Positions 1 through 7,636 of a stretch of 64,000 nucleotides of DNA are shown piece by piece. Source of the DNA: Alkalilimnicola ehrlichii (GTDB taxonomy: Bacteria; Pseudomonadota; Gammaproteobacteria; Nitrococcales; AK92). The position numbers and the translations under genes were made by a program. Location: NCBI RefSeq assembly GCF_003399765.1, contig NZ_NFZV01000008.1:1-64000 (forward strand). Reading direction: 5' to 3'. How positions within the stretch are numbered: the first letter of the stretch is position 1; each line of letters opens with the position of its first letter. The notes below the pieces were generated by a model. That model was given only the letters and a program-made list of their open reading frames with translations, made no database searches and had not been told where the DNA came from.

Positions 1-92
1 CTAAGCCCGAGCCTAAGCCCGAGCCTAAGCCCGAGCCTAAGCCCGAGCCTAAGCCCGAGCCTAAGCCCGAGCCTAAGCCCGAGCCTAAGCCC
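1..92 (+). repeat. Perfect 12-bp tandem repeat coding for KPEP units
   Basis: Seven complete copies of ctaagcccgagc run without a mismatch from 1 to 84, and an eighth copy is cut after 8 bases. The unit length is a multiple of three, so copy-number change would lengthen or shorten the TonB spacer without breaking the frame. Absence of any synonymous drift points to recent expansion or ongoing slippage. The array may continue left of the window. Confidence 0.95.
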
Positions 93-416
93 CACGATTC
101 GGCAATCGGCGACACCGAGCTACCGGAACCGGTACCTCTGTTTCAGCTCTCGGAACTGCCGCGTTTCATTCATCGGGCGGCACCGGCCTATCCTCCGGCC
201 ATGCGTCAGCAGGGAAGAGAAGGCGTCGTACGGCTGGAGGTATTGATCGACCATCGCGGGCAGGTCGTTCAGGTTACGGTATCGGAGTCGGCGGGCGAGG
301 CGTTCGATCAAGCCGCAATTGCGGCTATGCGCGCCTCCAGCTTCAGCCCCGGTCGTATGGACGATAAGCCCGTCCCCGTGCTGATGCGGATTCCGGTAAG
401 TTTCAAGCTGCGCTGA
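1..416 (+). CDS. tonB: Energy transducer TonB, C-terminal part (5' end outside window)
   Basis: The open frame enters from the left edge and ends with TGA at 414-416. It reads seven KPEP tetrapeptides, a linker, and then a typical TonB C-terminal domain of about 80 residues, with AYPPAMRQQGREGVVRLEV near its start and PVSFKLR at the end. TonB proteins span the periplasm and pass proton-motive energy from ExbB/ExbD to outer-membrane receptors. The Pro/Lys/Glu-rich stretch is the usual rigid periplasmic spacer, and the last domain contacts the TonB box. The window holds two TonB-dependent receptors (28.0 and 53.3 kb) that could be partners, but neither is adjacent. The N-terminal membrane anchor is not visible, so TonB versus a TonB-like paralogue cannot be settled. 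Confidence 0.85.
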   Translation, partial: KPEPKPEPKPEPKPEPKPEPKPEPKPEPKPHDSAIGDTELPEPVPLFQLSELPRFIHRAAPAYPPAMRQQGREGVVRLEVLIDHRGQVVQVTVSESAGEAFDQAAIAAMRASSFSPGRMDDKPVPVLMRIPVSFKLR

Positions 417-621
417 GGTAAGAGTTGCGCTCCGCGCGATTTGTTTAGAAGGCAGGGCCCCGCCCAGGAGAGCGAAACAGAACGCTACGCGTCACTACCG
501 GTAATAGCGACTGACAGAAGCCCCATAAGCACGTTCCAGCCAAAACCCAATGAGCCGACTTAAGCCTAAAAGCGTACTAGCACCTACCCTCAACCGACGG
601 CAGGCGAAAACCATGAGCTTT

Positions 622-1248
622 CTACCGCTGCTTAAGAGCGGCGATGGAAAGGCCCGTGCCCACAAAGGTCAAGCCTGCTCCGATATTCAGGCCCGCCACA
701 ACACGCGGACGCTCGCGAAGCCATTTACTTAGGCCTGAAGCGAAGACACCCATTAGGGCAAACCCCACAGCGGTAAGCAACGCAAACCAAACGCCATAGA
801 CCAACATCTGCACGGTGACGGAACCACGCTCCGGACTAACGAACTGCGGAATAAACGCCAGCACAAACAGCCCAGGCTTTGGGTTTAGTGCCGCAGAAAG
901 AAACGCGGTCGAGGCAACCATGCGCAGTGGAGCTTTTGCCGCCGGCTCCAGGTTAAAGAGTTGGCGCGAGCACAATACCTTGATACCCAGCCAAACCAGG
1001 TAGGTGGCGCCCAGGATCTTGACGACCCAGAATGCCACCGCAGAGGTTTGCAGGAGTACCGTAAGACCAAAAGTGGCGGCGCCAACGTGGAAGAGGATGC
1101 CGGAGCCGGACGACATACCCGACACGCAGGCAGCCACCCGCCCTTGGCTAAGCCCCCGCCCGATGGCCAAAAGGTTATCCGGACCGGGCGACAACACAAG
1201 AAGAGCACAGGCCACAGAGTAAGCAATCCAGACTTCTATGGGAAACAT
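622..1248 (-). CDS. LysE/RhtB-family amino-acid exporter
   Basis: The 208-residue protein has the size and hydrophobic profile of LysE/RhtB exporters, which extrude amino acids or their derivatives across the inner membrane. The N-terminal signature LSPGPDNLLAIGRGLSQG, about 20 residues in, matches the conserved family motif, and about six hydrophobic segments follow. The ATG at 1248 is chosen because an AGGAGGGGG-type ribosome site lies just upstream. A longer frame exists but adds a polar stretch not usual for the family. It lies just downstream of a GFA-fold gene on the same strand, with 32 bp between. The substrate cannot be read from sequence. Confidence 0.85.
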   Translation of the reverse strand: MFPIEVWIAYSVACALLVLSPGPDNLLAIGRGLSQGRVAACVSGMSSGSGILFHVGAATFGLTVLLQTSAVAFWVVKILGATYLVWLGIKVLCSRQLFNLEPAAKAPLRMVASTAFLSAALNPKPGLFVLAFIPQFVSPERGSVTVQMLVYGVWFALLTAVGFALMGVFASGLSKWLRERPRVVAGLNIGAGLTFVGTGLSIAALKQR

Positions 1249-1280
1249 TTTCCCCCTCCTTCCTGCACTAATGCCGAGCG

Positions 1281-1679
1281 CTACCGACCCGGCGGCCATT
1301 CCTCATACGCCGGCAGCTCCTCGGCATAGGCCAACCAAGGTACATCGTGCGACGTCCAAATATGAAGTACGGGACGTCCGCCGGGGTCGTCGTCCAGCGT
1401 CGGAACCCGTAGCACGACGTGCCGCTGCCCGTCCCGCTCCGCCACTAGGTGAGAGCCGCACTGGGAGCAGAACCAGCGCCGCTTGCCTGGCGAGGACTCG
1501 AAGTTCTTAAGGTATTGCTCGCCAGCCGTCCACCGAAAGTGTTCCCGGTAAACGCCGGCCGTAGTCGCAAACGCCGCGGCGTGTGCCTTTTGGCACGTCC
1601 TGCAATGGCAATGCCCTATCGGCATATCGAGCTGATCGACTTCGTATGTCACCGCGCCGCAAAGGCAACTTCCTTTCAT
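1281..1679 (-). CDS. GFA-fold (CENP-V/Gfa) zinc protein, copy 1
   Basis: A 132-residue protein with the zinc-binding cysteines of the glutathione-dependent formaldehyde-activating (GFA) fold: MKGSCLCGAVTYEV at the start, CHCRTCQKAHAAAF at about 25, and FCSQCGSHL at about 73. Members bind two zinc ions. The founding enzyme joins formaldehyde to glutathione, but most short paralogues have no proven reaction, so only the fold is claimed. The ATG at 1679 puts the CLCG motif at the N-terminus, as in relatives. A second, diverged GFA gene follows upstream on the same strand, with an inverted repeat between them. Confidence 0.85.
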   Translation of the reverse strand: MKGSCLCGAVTYEVDQLDMPIGHCHCRTCQKAHAAAFATTAGVYREHFRWTAGEQYLKNFESSPGKRRWFCSQCGSHLVAERDGQRHVVLRVPTLDDDPGGRPVLHIWTSHDVPWLAYAEELPAYEEWPPGR

Positions 1680-1751
1680 TCCAACCTCGAAAATACTCGT
1701 CGGGCCCAACGCTTATCCTTTTACCCGCCGCGCAACCGGGTGCGCGCACAA

Positions 1752-1818
1752 GCCCGTTGAGTCCGTCTGTGAAGTGAGAGAGCTTACGAATATCCATCCG
1801 CCGACGGACTCAACGGGC
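1752..1818. repeat. 16-bp perfect inverted repeat between the two GFA genes
   Basis: gcccgttgagtccgtc at 1752-1767 is exactly mirrored by its reverse complement at 1803-1818, with 35 bases between. The right arm lies 21 bp beyond the stop of GFA copy 2. No T-run follows either arm, so this is not a classic intrinsic terminator. It could be a long-stem transcript structure or the trace of a small inserted element. Confidence 0.8.
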
Positions 1819-1838
1819 GGTGAACGTTAATGCCGCAC

Positions 1839-2273
1839 TCAGCGGTTTGTCTGCTGCAATACCCGATGAAGCGAATCCAAACTGTCGGGCCCAGCGGCAA
1901 GCCGTAAGCAATCCGCTGCATCCCGTTCCCACGAAGCGGAAGCAGAAAGATGGAGATGCGCTTTGATTTCTGCCTGCAACGGCCCGTTTAGCAAGCCCAC
2001 AGGAATCCAAACCAAGTCTGTGCCACTTAGCGGGTTGGGAACGGGGCTGCCGCACAGCGAGCAGAAATCACTCCGATAGCCGCTTGGCTTTTGAAAAGAC
2101 GCGATTTTGTGCTGACCGGCTAGCCAGCGAAAATTTTGTTTATGCACAAAAGTCGCCGCGTTGGCGGCCGCTCCTGTCGCCTTGCGACAAAGCGAGCAAT
2201 GGCACTGATAGAGGTTTGGCAACGCTCCATCGACTTCAAACCTCACTTCTCCACAGAGGCAATCGCCCTTCAT
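1839..2273 (-). CDS. GFA-fold (CENP-V/Gfa) zinc protein, copy 2
   Basis: A 144-residue relative of the gene at 1281-1679. It begins MKGDCLCGEVRFEV, continues with QCHCSLCRKATGAAANAA at about 23, and has FCSLCGSPVPNP at about 70, so the zinc cysteines of the GFA fold are kept. Past the N-terminal motif the two proteins are quite different, so this is an old duplication or independent recruitment rather than a fresh tandem copy. The reaction is unknown. The start ATG at 2273 places CLCG at residues 5-8, as expected. Confidence 0.85.
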   Translation of the reverse strand: MKGDCLCGEVRFEVDGALPNLYQCHCSLCRKATGAAANAATFVHKQNFRWLAGQHKIASFQKPSGYRSDFCSLCGSPVPNPLSGTDLVWIPVGLLNGPLQAEIKAHLHLSASASWERDAADCLRLAAGPDSLDSLHRVLQQTNR

Positions 2274-2325
2274 CGATATTCCTTGTGATCGTTAAAGGCT
2301 CAGCTAAGCCTTGCGTAACACGCAC

Positions 2326-3318
2326 CTAGCAGGCAACGGTTTGCGCCAGCGCCTCCACTGATAGAGGCGCACACCCCTCCGCTTTGTTGCTCAAGGTCAC
2401 ATAGGCCAACTGCCCCGCGCCCACCGTCCCCTGAATAACTTTCGTTAGCGCTGTCCGTGTCGCGACATCTTCATCTTGCAACCGATCATACGGCGCATAC
2501 TTATCCCGCGCCGCTTCGTAGCCATAGGCTCCATGGATCGGGTTCACATTCCAACGACATACTAGCGGCCCCGGCCATAGGGCACGCAGAATCGGCAGCT
2601 GCTCGGCGATCGGCGGCATCTTCGGATGCAGGCCCAAGCAGTAGGTGGCAGAGGTATCCTTCAGCGCTGTTACAAACTCCGGCGTCAGCCATTCCGGGTC
2701 TCGCACTTCCACGGCCACCACCGCATCCGGTGCCTGCGCTTTCAAATCCGGCAACGCACGCAGCATGTCGCGCAGCCGGTCAATCAGCCGGGGCATTTGC
2801 TGCCGCCAAGCTCGGGGCAAAGGACTTATCTGGAACACCAGCGCGCCTAACGTATCGCCTAGGCCGGCTAATGCCGGGGCGGCGAAGTCGCGCACGGCAG
2901 CCTCGGCATCGAGGAAGTGAGGATTGACCTTCCTGCCCTGTCCACCGGCCCCGCGCACCAGCGCGTCCGTAATCAGCGCCGGCGCCTTGACCACGAACCG
3001 AAAATCCACCGGCACCTGAGCGGCATAGGCAGCATACTGATCTTGTGTGAGAGGCCGGTAAAACCCTCTGTCCACGCCGACGGTACGGAACAACGGATGC
3101 TCGGCATAGGCTGGCAGTCCGTCGCGCGATAACTGCGCCTCGCTATATACCTTATCCCATACCAGCCCGGCCCAGCCGGGATAATGCCAAGACGAGGTGC
3201 CAAGCCGCAGGATGGCGGGTAATTTCTCGCCCAACGCATGCACAGCCGCAGGGTAATGGATGGGGCGTACGGCGGAACCGCTGGCATGGTCCTGGTCGGC
3301 GAATAAGGAGGGTTGCAT
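2326..3318 (-). CDS. DUF72-family protein (YecE-like)
   Basis: A 330-residue protein of the DUF72 (YecE) family, a TIM-barrel fold of uncertain biochemical role. Supporting motifs are LRLGTSSWHYPGWAGLVW about 35 residues from the chosen start, the central FRFVVKAP strand, VAVEVRDPEW, and the C-terminal YVTLSNKAEGCAPLSVEALA, which matches the NNH.....N pattern in weakened form. The ATG at 3318 (MQPSLFADQ) is preferred over an upstream codon because relatives often carry a short MQ/LF-type leader. The gene is followed at 39 bp by GFA copy 2 on the same strand. Confidence 0.85.
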   Translation of the reverse strand: MQPSLFADQDHASGSAVRPIHYPAAVHALGEKLPAILRLGTSSWHYPGWAGLVWDKVYSEAQLSRDGLPAYAEHPLFRTVGVDRGFYRPLTQDQYAAYAAQVPVDFRFVVKAPALITDALVRGAGGQGRKVNPHFLDAEAAVRDFAAPALAGLGDTLGALVFQISPLPRAWRQQMPRLIDRLRDMLRALPDLKAQAPDAVVAVEVRDPEWLTPEFVTALKDTSATYCLGLHPKMPPIAEQLPILRALWPGPLVCRWNVNPIHGAYGYEAARDKYAPYDRLQDEDVATRTALTKVIQGTVGAGQLAYVTLSNKAEGCAPLSVEALAQTVAC

Positions 3319-3461
3319 GGGCTGTTTTCTGCTAACGGTACGAGTTCTACGACAGTGTATTAAAACGTAGGAAGCGGTCAATGGGCCGGCATGACCAGGC
3401 AGCTATAGGTGATTAAGTACACCCCGCCGGCCCGGCCGCCGGGTTTGTTATAGGAAAGCGC

Positions 3462-5558
3462 TTACTCGTCGGTCAGGCGCGCGTAGGCGCGGTAGCGGTC
3501 GCGGATATTGCGCACGTAGTTAACCGGCTCCTGACCGCGCACGTAACCAAAACGCGCCTGCCGGTAGTACTCGGGCCGGGCGAGCAACAGCATGGCCTCT
3601 TCGACATTGCCGAACCACTGGTCTGGGTCCCAACCCTTTTGGTCCGCTAGCCGACGCGCATCGCGCACATGGCCTACGCCGGCGTTGTAGGCAGCCAGCG
3701 AGAACCACATTTGCTCTTCCACCGGCAGCCGCTCCGGAAACCGGTAGCGCAGCCAATCCATATACTTCACACCGGCGTGTATGCTCACCTCCGGGTCGTC
3801 CAGCGGTTGCAGCCCCAGCTCCGCCCCCGTGCGCGGCATCACCTGCATCAGCCCCCTAGCGCCGACCCAGGATACGGCATCCGGATCGAAACGGCTCTCT
3901 TGATACATCTGCGCCATAATCAGGCGCCAGTCAAAGCCATAGCGCTCGGCGTAGGCCCGGACCAAATCGTCCCAGGGCGAGAGGCGGCTACCGTCGGCCA
4001 AATCCACTCTGCCGGCGCGCTGCTGTTGGATGCGCGACTGATCTTCAAAGTAGCGTCGGTAAAGAATGTTGTAGTGCAGTCCACGGTATTCGCGATTCCA
4101 GAACGCGTTGACCGCGGCCAGCAACTCGGGGTTATCCGGCCGCATGGCCCAGCCGTGACTGATCGGCTCTCCCAGGGTCAGCAACCCCTTCAGGTCGTCG
4201 CGCCAGGTCAATTCCGATTGCAGAATGTGGCTATCGGCAATGGTGAGGTCGTAGCTACCCTCTGCCACCCGGGCCATAATCTCTTCGGTTTCCATATCCG
4301 AGGGCACCGCTTCCAGAGCGAGATCGATGCCTTGCTCTTGGAGTGCCTTTGCCGTATCCCAGTAGCTGCTGGTGCGACGCACATGCAGGGTGCGGCCCGC
4401 AAGCGCTTCGACATCTACCATGTCGGGCTCGTCGGCTCGGCCGACGACCGTCTCGGTGGCGTAATGATACGGCCGCGAGAAGGCGACCTGCTCGGCACGC
4501 GCGTCGGTACGGGTCATAAAAGCGGCAACCAAATCCCCTTCGCCTTCCAGCAGCATGGGGATCATGGATTCGTGGTCGTCCGCCACAACCATTTGCAAGC
4601 GTACGCCCAGTTGCTCTGCTAAGCGCCGGGCCAGCTCATATTCGAACCCTACCAGCTCTCCGCGGTAGAGGTAGTAAGTGGCGGCATTGTTGCGGGTAAT
4701 GACGCGCAGCACCTTGCGCTCTTTGATTCCTGCCAAGTCGTCGGTGTGGGCGCGCACATCGGTGCGGATTAGACGCTCGCGAGTGAGAAACCGGTTGAGC
4801 GCGTTCAGCAATTCCGTGTTATCCGGGCGCACCGCCCACGCTAAGGGGCGTCCTTCTCCCAGCGTCAAGACGACTTGCACATCGTCCCGATAATGGCTGA
4901 CGACTTCCATGACGTTGCTATCCTGGAGGGCGAAGTCGTAGTCGCCGGCAAGCAGTCCGTCTAGGATTTCGTCGCTGGTCAGCGTAGCTGACAGAGGCAC
5001 CACTTCCAAACCGTCCACCGCACCGAGATAAGCTTCCTTGAACTCCCAAAAGCTGGTGCCGCGTTTGACGCCAATCCGGCGGCCGGATAGGCCGTTCACC
5101 GATGCTATCGACGGTTCGCCGCTACGGGCGACGACGACTTCCCGCGTTTGATCCACCCCCAGGGTAAAGGCGACCTGCTCGGCCCGTACTGGCGTCACGG
5201 TGAGATTGGCGGCTACTAAATCGCCATGTCCGGCAAGCAATTCGGTTAGTAGGTCGCCGAAGTCGGAGACGGGGATCAATACCGGGTCCAGCCCTTGCTC
5301 GCGAGCGAACCGGCGCACCATCTGTCGCTCCACATCCAGCGGATAGCCAGCGCGAGGCAAGTAATCGTCCGCTACCCGGTGCACCAGAATGCGAAGCTCT
5401 CCGCGCTCTTTCAATGCGGGCAGATCGCCCTTTTCCACATAACGATGAGCTAAGGGGTCGGTGGGCTCGGGCGCGCTGCTGTCCGTGTCCGAAGCGTCAG
5501 GGCTGCAAGCAGACAACAAAAGCCAGACTAAAGCCAGTAGCGGCAAAGCACGGCGCAT
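3462..5558 (-). CDS. Lipoprotein with two solute-binding domains and a lytic transglycosylase domain (MltF-like)
   Basis: A 698-residue lipoprotein. The signal peptide ends in the lipobox LLSAC (Cys18). Residues about 45-285 and 290-500 are two successive family-3 solute-binding domains; each opens with LKERGELRILV or IKERKVLRVIT and each contains a GDLVAANLTVT or GDLVAAFMTRT block. Residues about 530-680 form an SLT transglycosylase domain with MYQESRFDP (catalytic Glu554), GARGLMQVMP and AAYNAGVGHV. MltF cleaves peptidoglycan between MurNAc and GlcNAc and normally has one regulatory binding domain in about 500 residues; here that domain is doubled. The protein likely acts in the periplasm, anchored to the outer membrane. 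It is transcribed in the same direction as the porin upstream. Confidence 0.9.
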   Translation of the reverse strand: MRRALPLLALVWLLLSACSPDASDTDSSAPEPTDPLAHRYVEKGDLPALKERGELRILVHRVADDYLPRAGYPLDVERQMVRRFAREQGLDPVLIPVSDFGDLLTELLAGHGDLVAANLTVTPVRAEQVAFTLGVDQTREVVVARSGEPSIASVNGLSGRRIGVKRGTSFWEFKEAYLGAVDGLEVVPLSATLTSDEILDGLLAGDYDFALQDSNVMEVVSHYRDDVQVVLTLGEGRPLAWAVRPDNTELLNALNRFLTRERLIRTDVRAHTDDLAGIKERKVLRVITRNNAATYYLYRGELVGFEYELARRLAEQLGVRLQMVVADDHESMIPMLLEGEGDLVAAFMTRTDARAEQVAFSRPYHYATETVVGRADEPDMVDVEALAGRTLHVRRTSSYWDTAKALQEQGIDLALEAVPSDMETEEIMARVAEGSYDLTIADSHILQSELTWRDDLKGLLTLGEPISHGWAMRPDNPELLAAVNAFWNREYRGLHYNILYRRYFEDQSRIQQQRAGRVDLADGSRLSPWDDLVRAYAERYGFDWRLIMAQMYQESRFDPDAVSWVGARGLMQVMPRTGAELGLQPLDDPEVSIHAGVKYMDWLRYRFPERLPVEEQMWFSLAAYNAGVGHVRDARRLADQKGWDPDQWFGNVEEAMLLLARPEYYRQARFGYVRGQEPVNYVRNIRDRYRAYARLTDE

Positions 5559-5677
5559 ATAAGCATCCTTTTTTAGAATAATTTACGGAGCATGCCAGCC
5601 GGTATTGTATGTCGAAATTCGATTTATTCGGTATACGGGTACTCCACCTGGGGAAGGACAGCGGGGGAGCCCATCAT

Positions 5678-5714
5678 CAGCGTCCGCGCCGGGAGTGCTC
5701 CGACGCGGACGCTG
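5678..5714 (-). terminator. Hairpin downstream of the porin gene
   Basis: An 11-bp perfect stem (cagcgtccgcg at 5678-5688 with its complement at 5704-5714) encloses a 15-base loop. It sits 20 bp past the porin stop and 120 bp before the next start. It lacks a clear U-tract, so it may stabilise the porin transcript end or terminate weakly. Confidence 0.5.
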
Positions 5715-5733
5715 GCAGACGCCTGTTCGGCGT

Positions 5734-6756
5734 TTAGAAGGCAAACACGGTTCCGGCCGATAGGATGCGCGGCGAGTTGTCGCCGACGCCGCCCCCCACT
5801 GGGTTGCCGTGACCGAAGCCGCCAACGGCATAGTGGGCATTCTCGCCATTGAGCGTCGTCGCCCCGGCAAGGTAAACCGATAGCTGCGGGGCGAGGCGAT
5901 GGGAAAGCACCAGTCCGATATGGTCGGCCTTGTCGTCGCCAACGTCGCTTTCGGCAGCGTGTAGCCATTGGATGCCAAGCGAGGTTGCCTTTCCGAAAGC
6001 GTACTGGGCATGGGCACCGTACGTTTGGCGATCGAAGCCGGCGTAGTCGGAATCCATATGTTCGAACAGCAGGCCGACTCTGACGGCTCCGGGCGTGAAA
6101 ACCGCCGTCAGCCGATAGGCGTTGTCGACGTTGTCGTCGCGACGGTAGGCGGCAGTAAAATCCGCCCAACCGAAGGCGCGCCCGATACTAGCGCTAACGC
6201 TCTCTTCCTCGCCGATGCCGCCGAGTTGCGCGGCGAGGCGCGAGCCCAAGAATTCGGCATTCCAGCCGATGGAGCCGGATTCGCGCGTGTTAAGGTGCGC
6301 AGCGTTGTCGCTGGAGCGACCGATGATGGCCTGTGGATCGGCGGCGGTACCGGTAAATAGCGTCCCCCGAATACCGGCGACGCGGTACGGATTATCCAGC
6401 AGACCGGCGCGCACGGTGCCAAAGCTCCCACGCAGACCGACAAACGTCTCGCGTTGCCCGATATCCGCGCTCTCGCCTGAGATATCTAGCTGGCGTTCGA
6501 TCTGCCAAAGGCCGGTGAGAGCACTGCCTTCTATAGGAATGGCACCACGGAAACCGAAGCGGCTGGCATTACTGGATAAGCTGGACTCGCTATCCGAGGC
6601 GTCATCGTCCGGCTCGGCATAATCCAGGGAGAGGCGCAGCAAGCCGTAGACTTCCAATCGCTCTCCGAGAATCTGAGCCGCCTGCCCCGTCAGCGGAAAC
6701 AGCGAGGCAAACAGCGCGGTTGCGATCAGCAACGATGTTCTTTGTTGAGTTTTCAT
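5734..6756 (-). CDS. Gram-negative porin (outer-membrane beta-barrel)
   Basis: A 340-residue protein with a cleavable signal peptide ending LTGQAAQ, then a mature start LEVYGLLRLSLDYAE, typical of general trimeric porins. FGFRGAIPIEGSALTG and ETFVGLRGSFGTVRAGL match the early barrel strands and the loop-3 region of the porin_4 family. The chain ends in Phe (AGTVFAF), the C-terminal signal used by the Bam machinery. It should form a passive diffusion channel in the outer membrane; substrate preference is unknown. Its nearest neighbour downstream is the cell-wall enzyme at 3462-5558. Confidence 0.9.
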   Translation of the reverse strand: MKTQQRTSLLIATALFASLFPLTGQAAQILGERLEVYGLLRLSLDYAEPDDDASDSESSLSSNASRFGFRGAIPIEGSALTGLWQIERQLDISGESADIGQRETFVGLRGSFGTVRAGLLDNPYRVAGIRGTLFTGTAADPQAIIGRSSDNAAHLNTRESGSIGWNAEFLGSRLAAQLGGIGEEESVSASIGRAFGWADFTAAYRRDDNVDNAYRLTAVFTPGAVRVGLLFEHMDSDYAGFDRQTYGAHAQYAFGKATSLGIQWLHAAESDVGDDKADHIGLVLSHRLAPQLSVYLAGATTLNGENAHYAVGGFGHGNPVGGGVGDNSPRILSAGTVFAF

Positions 6757-7046
6757 TCTCTCCCATCCTAATTTTGTTATTGGCTTTCAAGGTGGCGGGG
6801 GATGCCAATGCGCCGGGGTGGCCGCTCGAACCAAACCGGAAGAACATCCGCCCGCCCTTTTCAGGAGAGCTTTGATTTGCTTTGAAATCAACAACTTGCG
6901 CATTAACAAATATCATACCGCAAGCCTTGCATTCCGGCGTGCTTCCTGTATGCGAGGCGCATCCGCGCCCCTTTTAGCGCACGTGGCGCGATTTGAATGG
7001 AGCGCAGGATAGGCCTTTGCCGCCGCTTTTGAGGCGAGATCGCGTA

Positions 7047-7397
7047 TTAGGCCGCTTGACGACGAGCCTCGCTCAACGAGCGGCCAATGATGAACAGTCC
7101 GACCGTAATGTCGCGATAGAGCGCGCGGCCTAGCTCCGTCAGTTCCACCCCGTTGGGCTGACGATGAAACAACTGGGCATCCAAATACTCTTCGAAGCGC
7201 CGGATCTGGTGCGTGACGGCGGATTGCGTCAAATAGAGTTCTCTTGCCGCTCCAGTGAATGACTTCAGCCTGGCAACGGCCTCAAACGCCTTCAGCGCCT
7301 GGATAGGTGGATAACGGACCGGGCAGCTCTGCGTATCGATCACGCCGGTCATCTCAAGAGGGGCATTGGTATGGCTGGTAACCGTCTGGCTTTTCAC
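7047..7397 (-). CDS. LysR-type DNA-binding domain alone (truncated regulator)
   Basis: This 116-residue protein contains a complete LysR winged helix-turn-helix (LKAFEAVARLKSFTGAARE, LTQSAVTHQIRRFEEYL, LFHRQPNGVELTELGRAL) but stops where the linker helix begins. Normal LysR regulators have about 300 residues with a substrate-binding domain. The 290 bases downstream, before the porin, are too short to hold that domain, and none is readable there. The GTG at 7397 is supported by a strong GGGAGGAG site 7 bases upstream. It may be a relic or a functional stand-alone DNA-binding protein; the intact ribosome site mildly favours expression. Confidence 0.8.
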   Translation of the reverse strand: MKSQTVTSHTNAPLEMTGVIDTQSCPVRYPPIQALKAFEAVARLKSFTGAARELYLTQSAVTHQIRRFEEYLDAQLFHRQPNGVELTELGRALYRDITVGLFIIGRSLSEARRQAA

Positions 7398-7546
7398 GAT
7401 GTCTCCTCCCGCGCCTTACTGTGGCGCTTGCTGTGTTCAGCGCTGTTATTCGCACTTCGGGAGACGCTTTAGCAGTATCCGGGCCACATCCGAAAATGAC
7501 ATAAGCGACTGTTATAAAAGGGCATTAAGAACGGTCGCAACAAGCG

Positions 7547-7599
7547 ATCGGCAAGAATCCGCCGATATAACGCTGCGCTGTCGGCGGATTCTTGCCGAT
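7547..7599. terminator. Long perfect hairpin downstream of the dctD-like gene
   Basis: A 19-bp perfect inverted repeat (7547-7565 and 7581-7599) with a 15-base loop lies 38 bp past the stop of the response regulator gene. No T-run follows on either strand. It is a candidate transcript end or processing structure between the response-regulator operon and the LysR-like gene. Confidence 0.6.
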
Positions 7600-7636
7600 G
7601 AAGAATTGGCATGGGGTGCATAACCGCTGCCTTGCA

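Noticed and set aside
1-92. CRISPR or non-coding satellite array
   Set aside because: The units are 12 bp without spacers and stay in frame with a TonB C-terminal domain.
2457-2927. A 156-residue plus-strand frame within the DUF72 gene
   Set aside because: It is antisense to a well-supported protein and has Ser/Ala/Arg/His-rich composition typical of shadow frames in GC-rich DNA.
3424-3445. A GC-rich hairpin (ccccgccggcccggccgccggg) as terminator of the transglycosylase gene
   Set aside because: The arms pair only imperfectly and no T-run follows in the needed direction.
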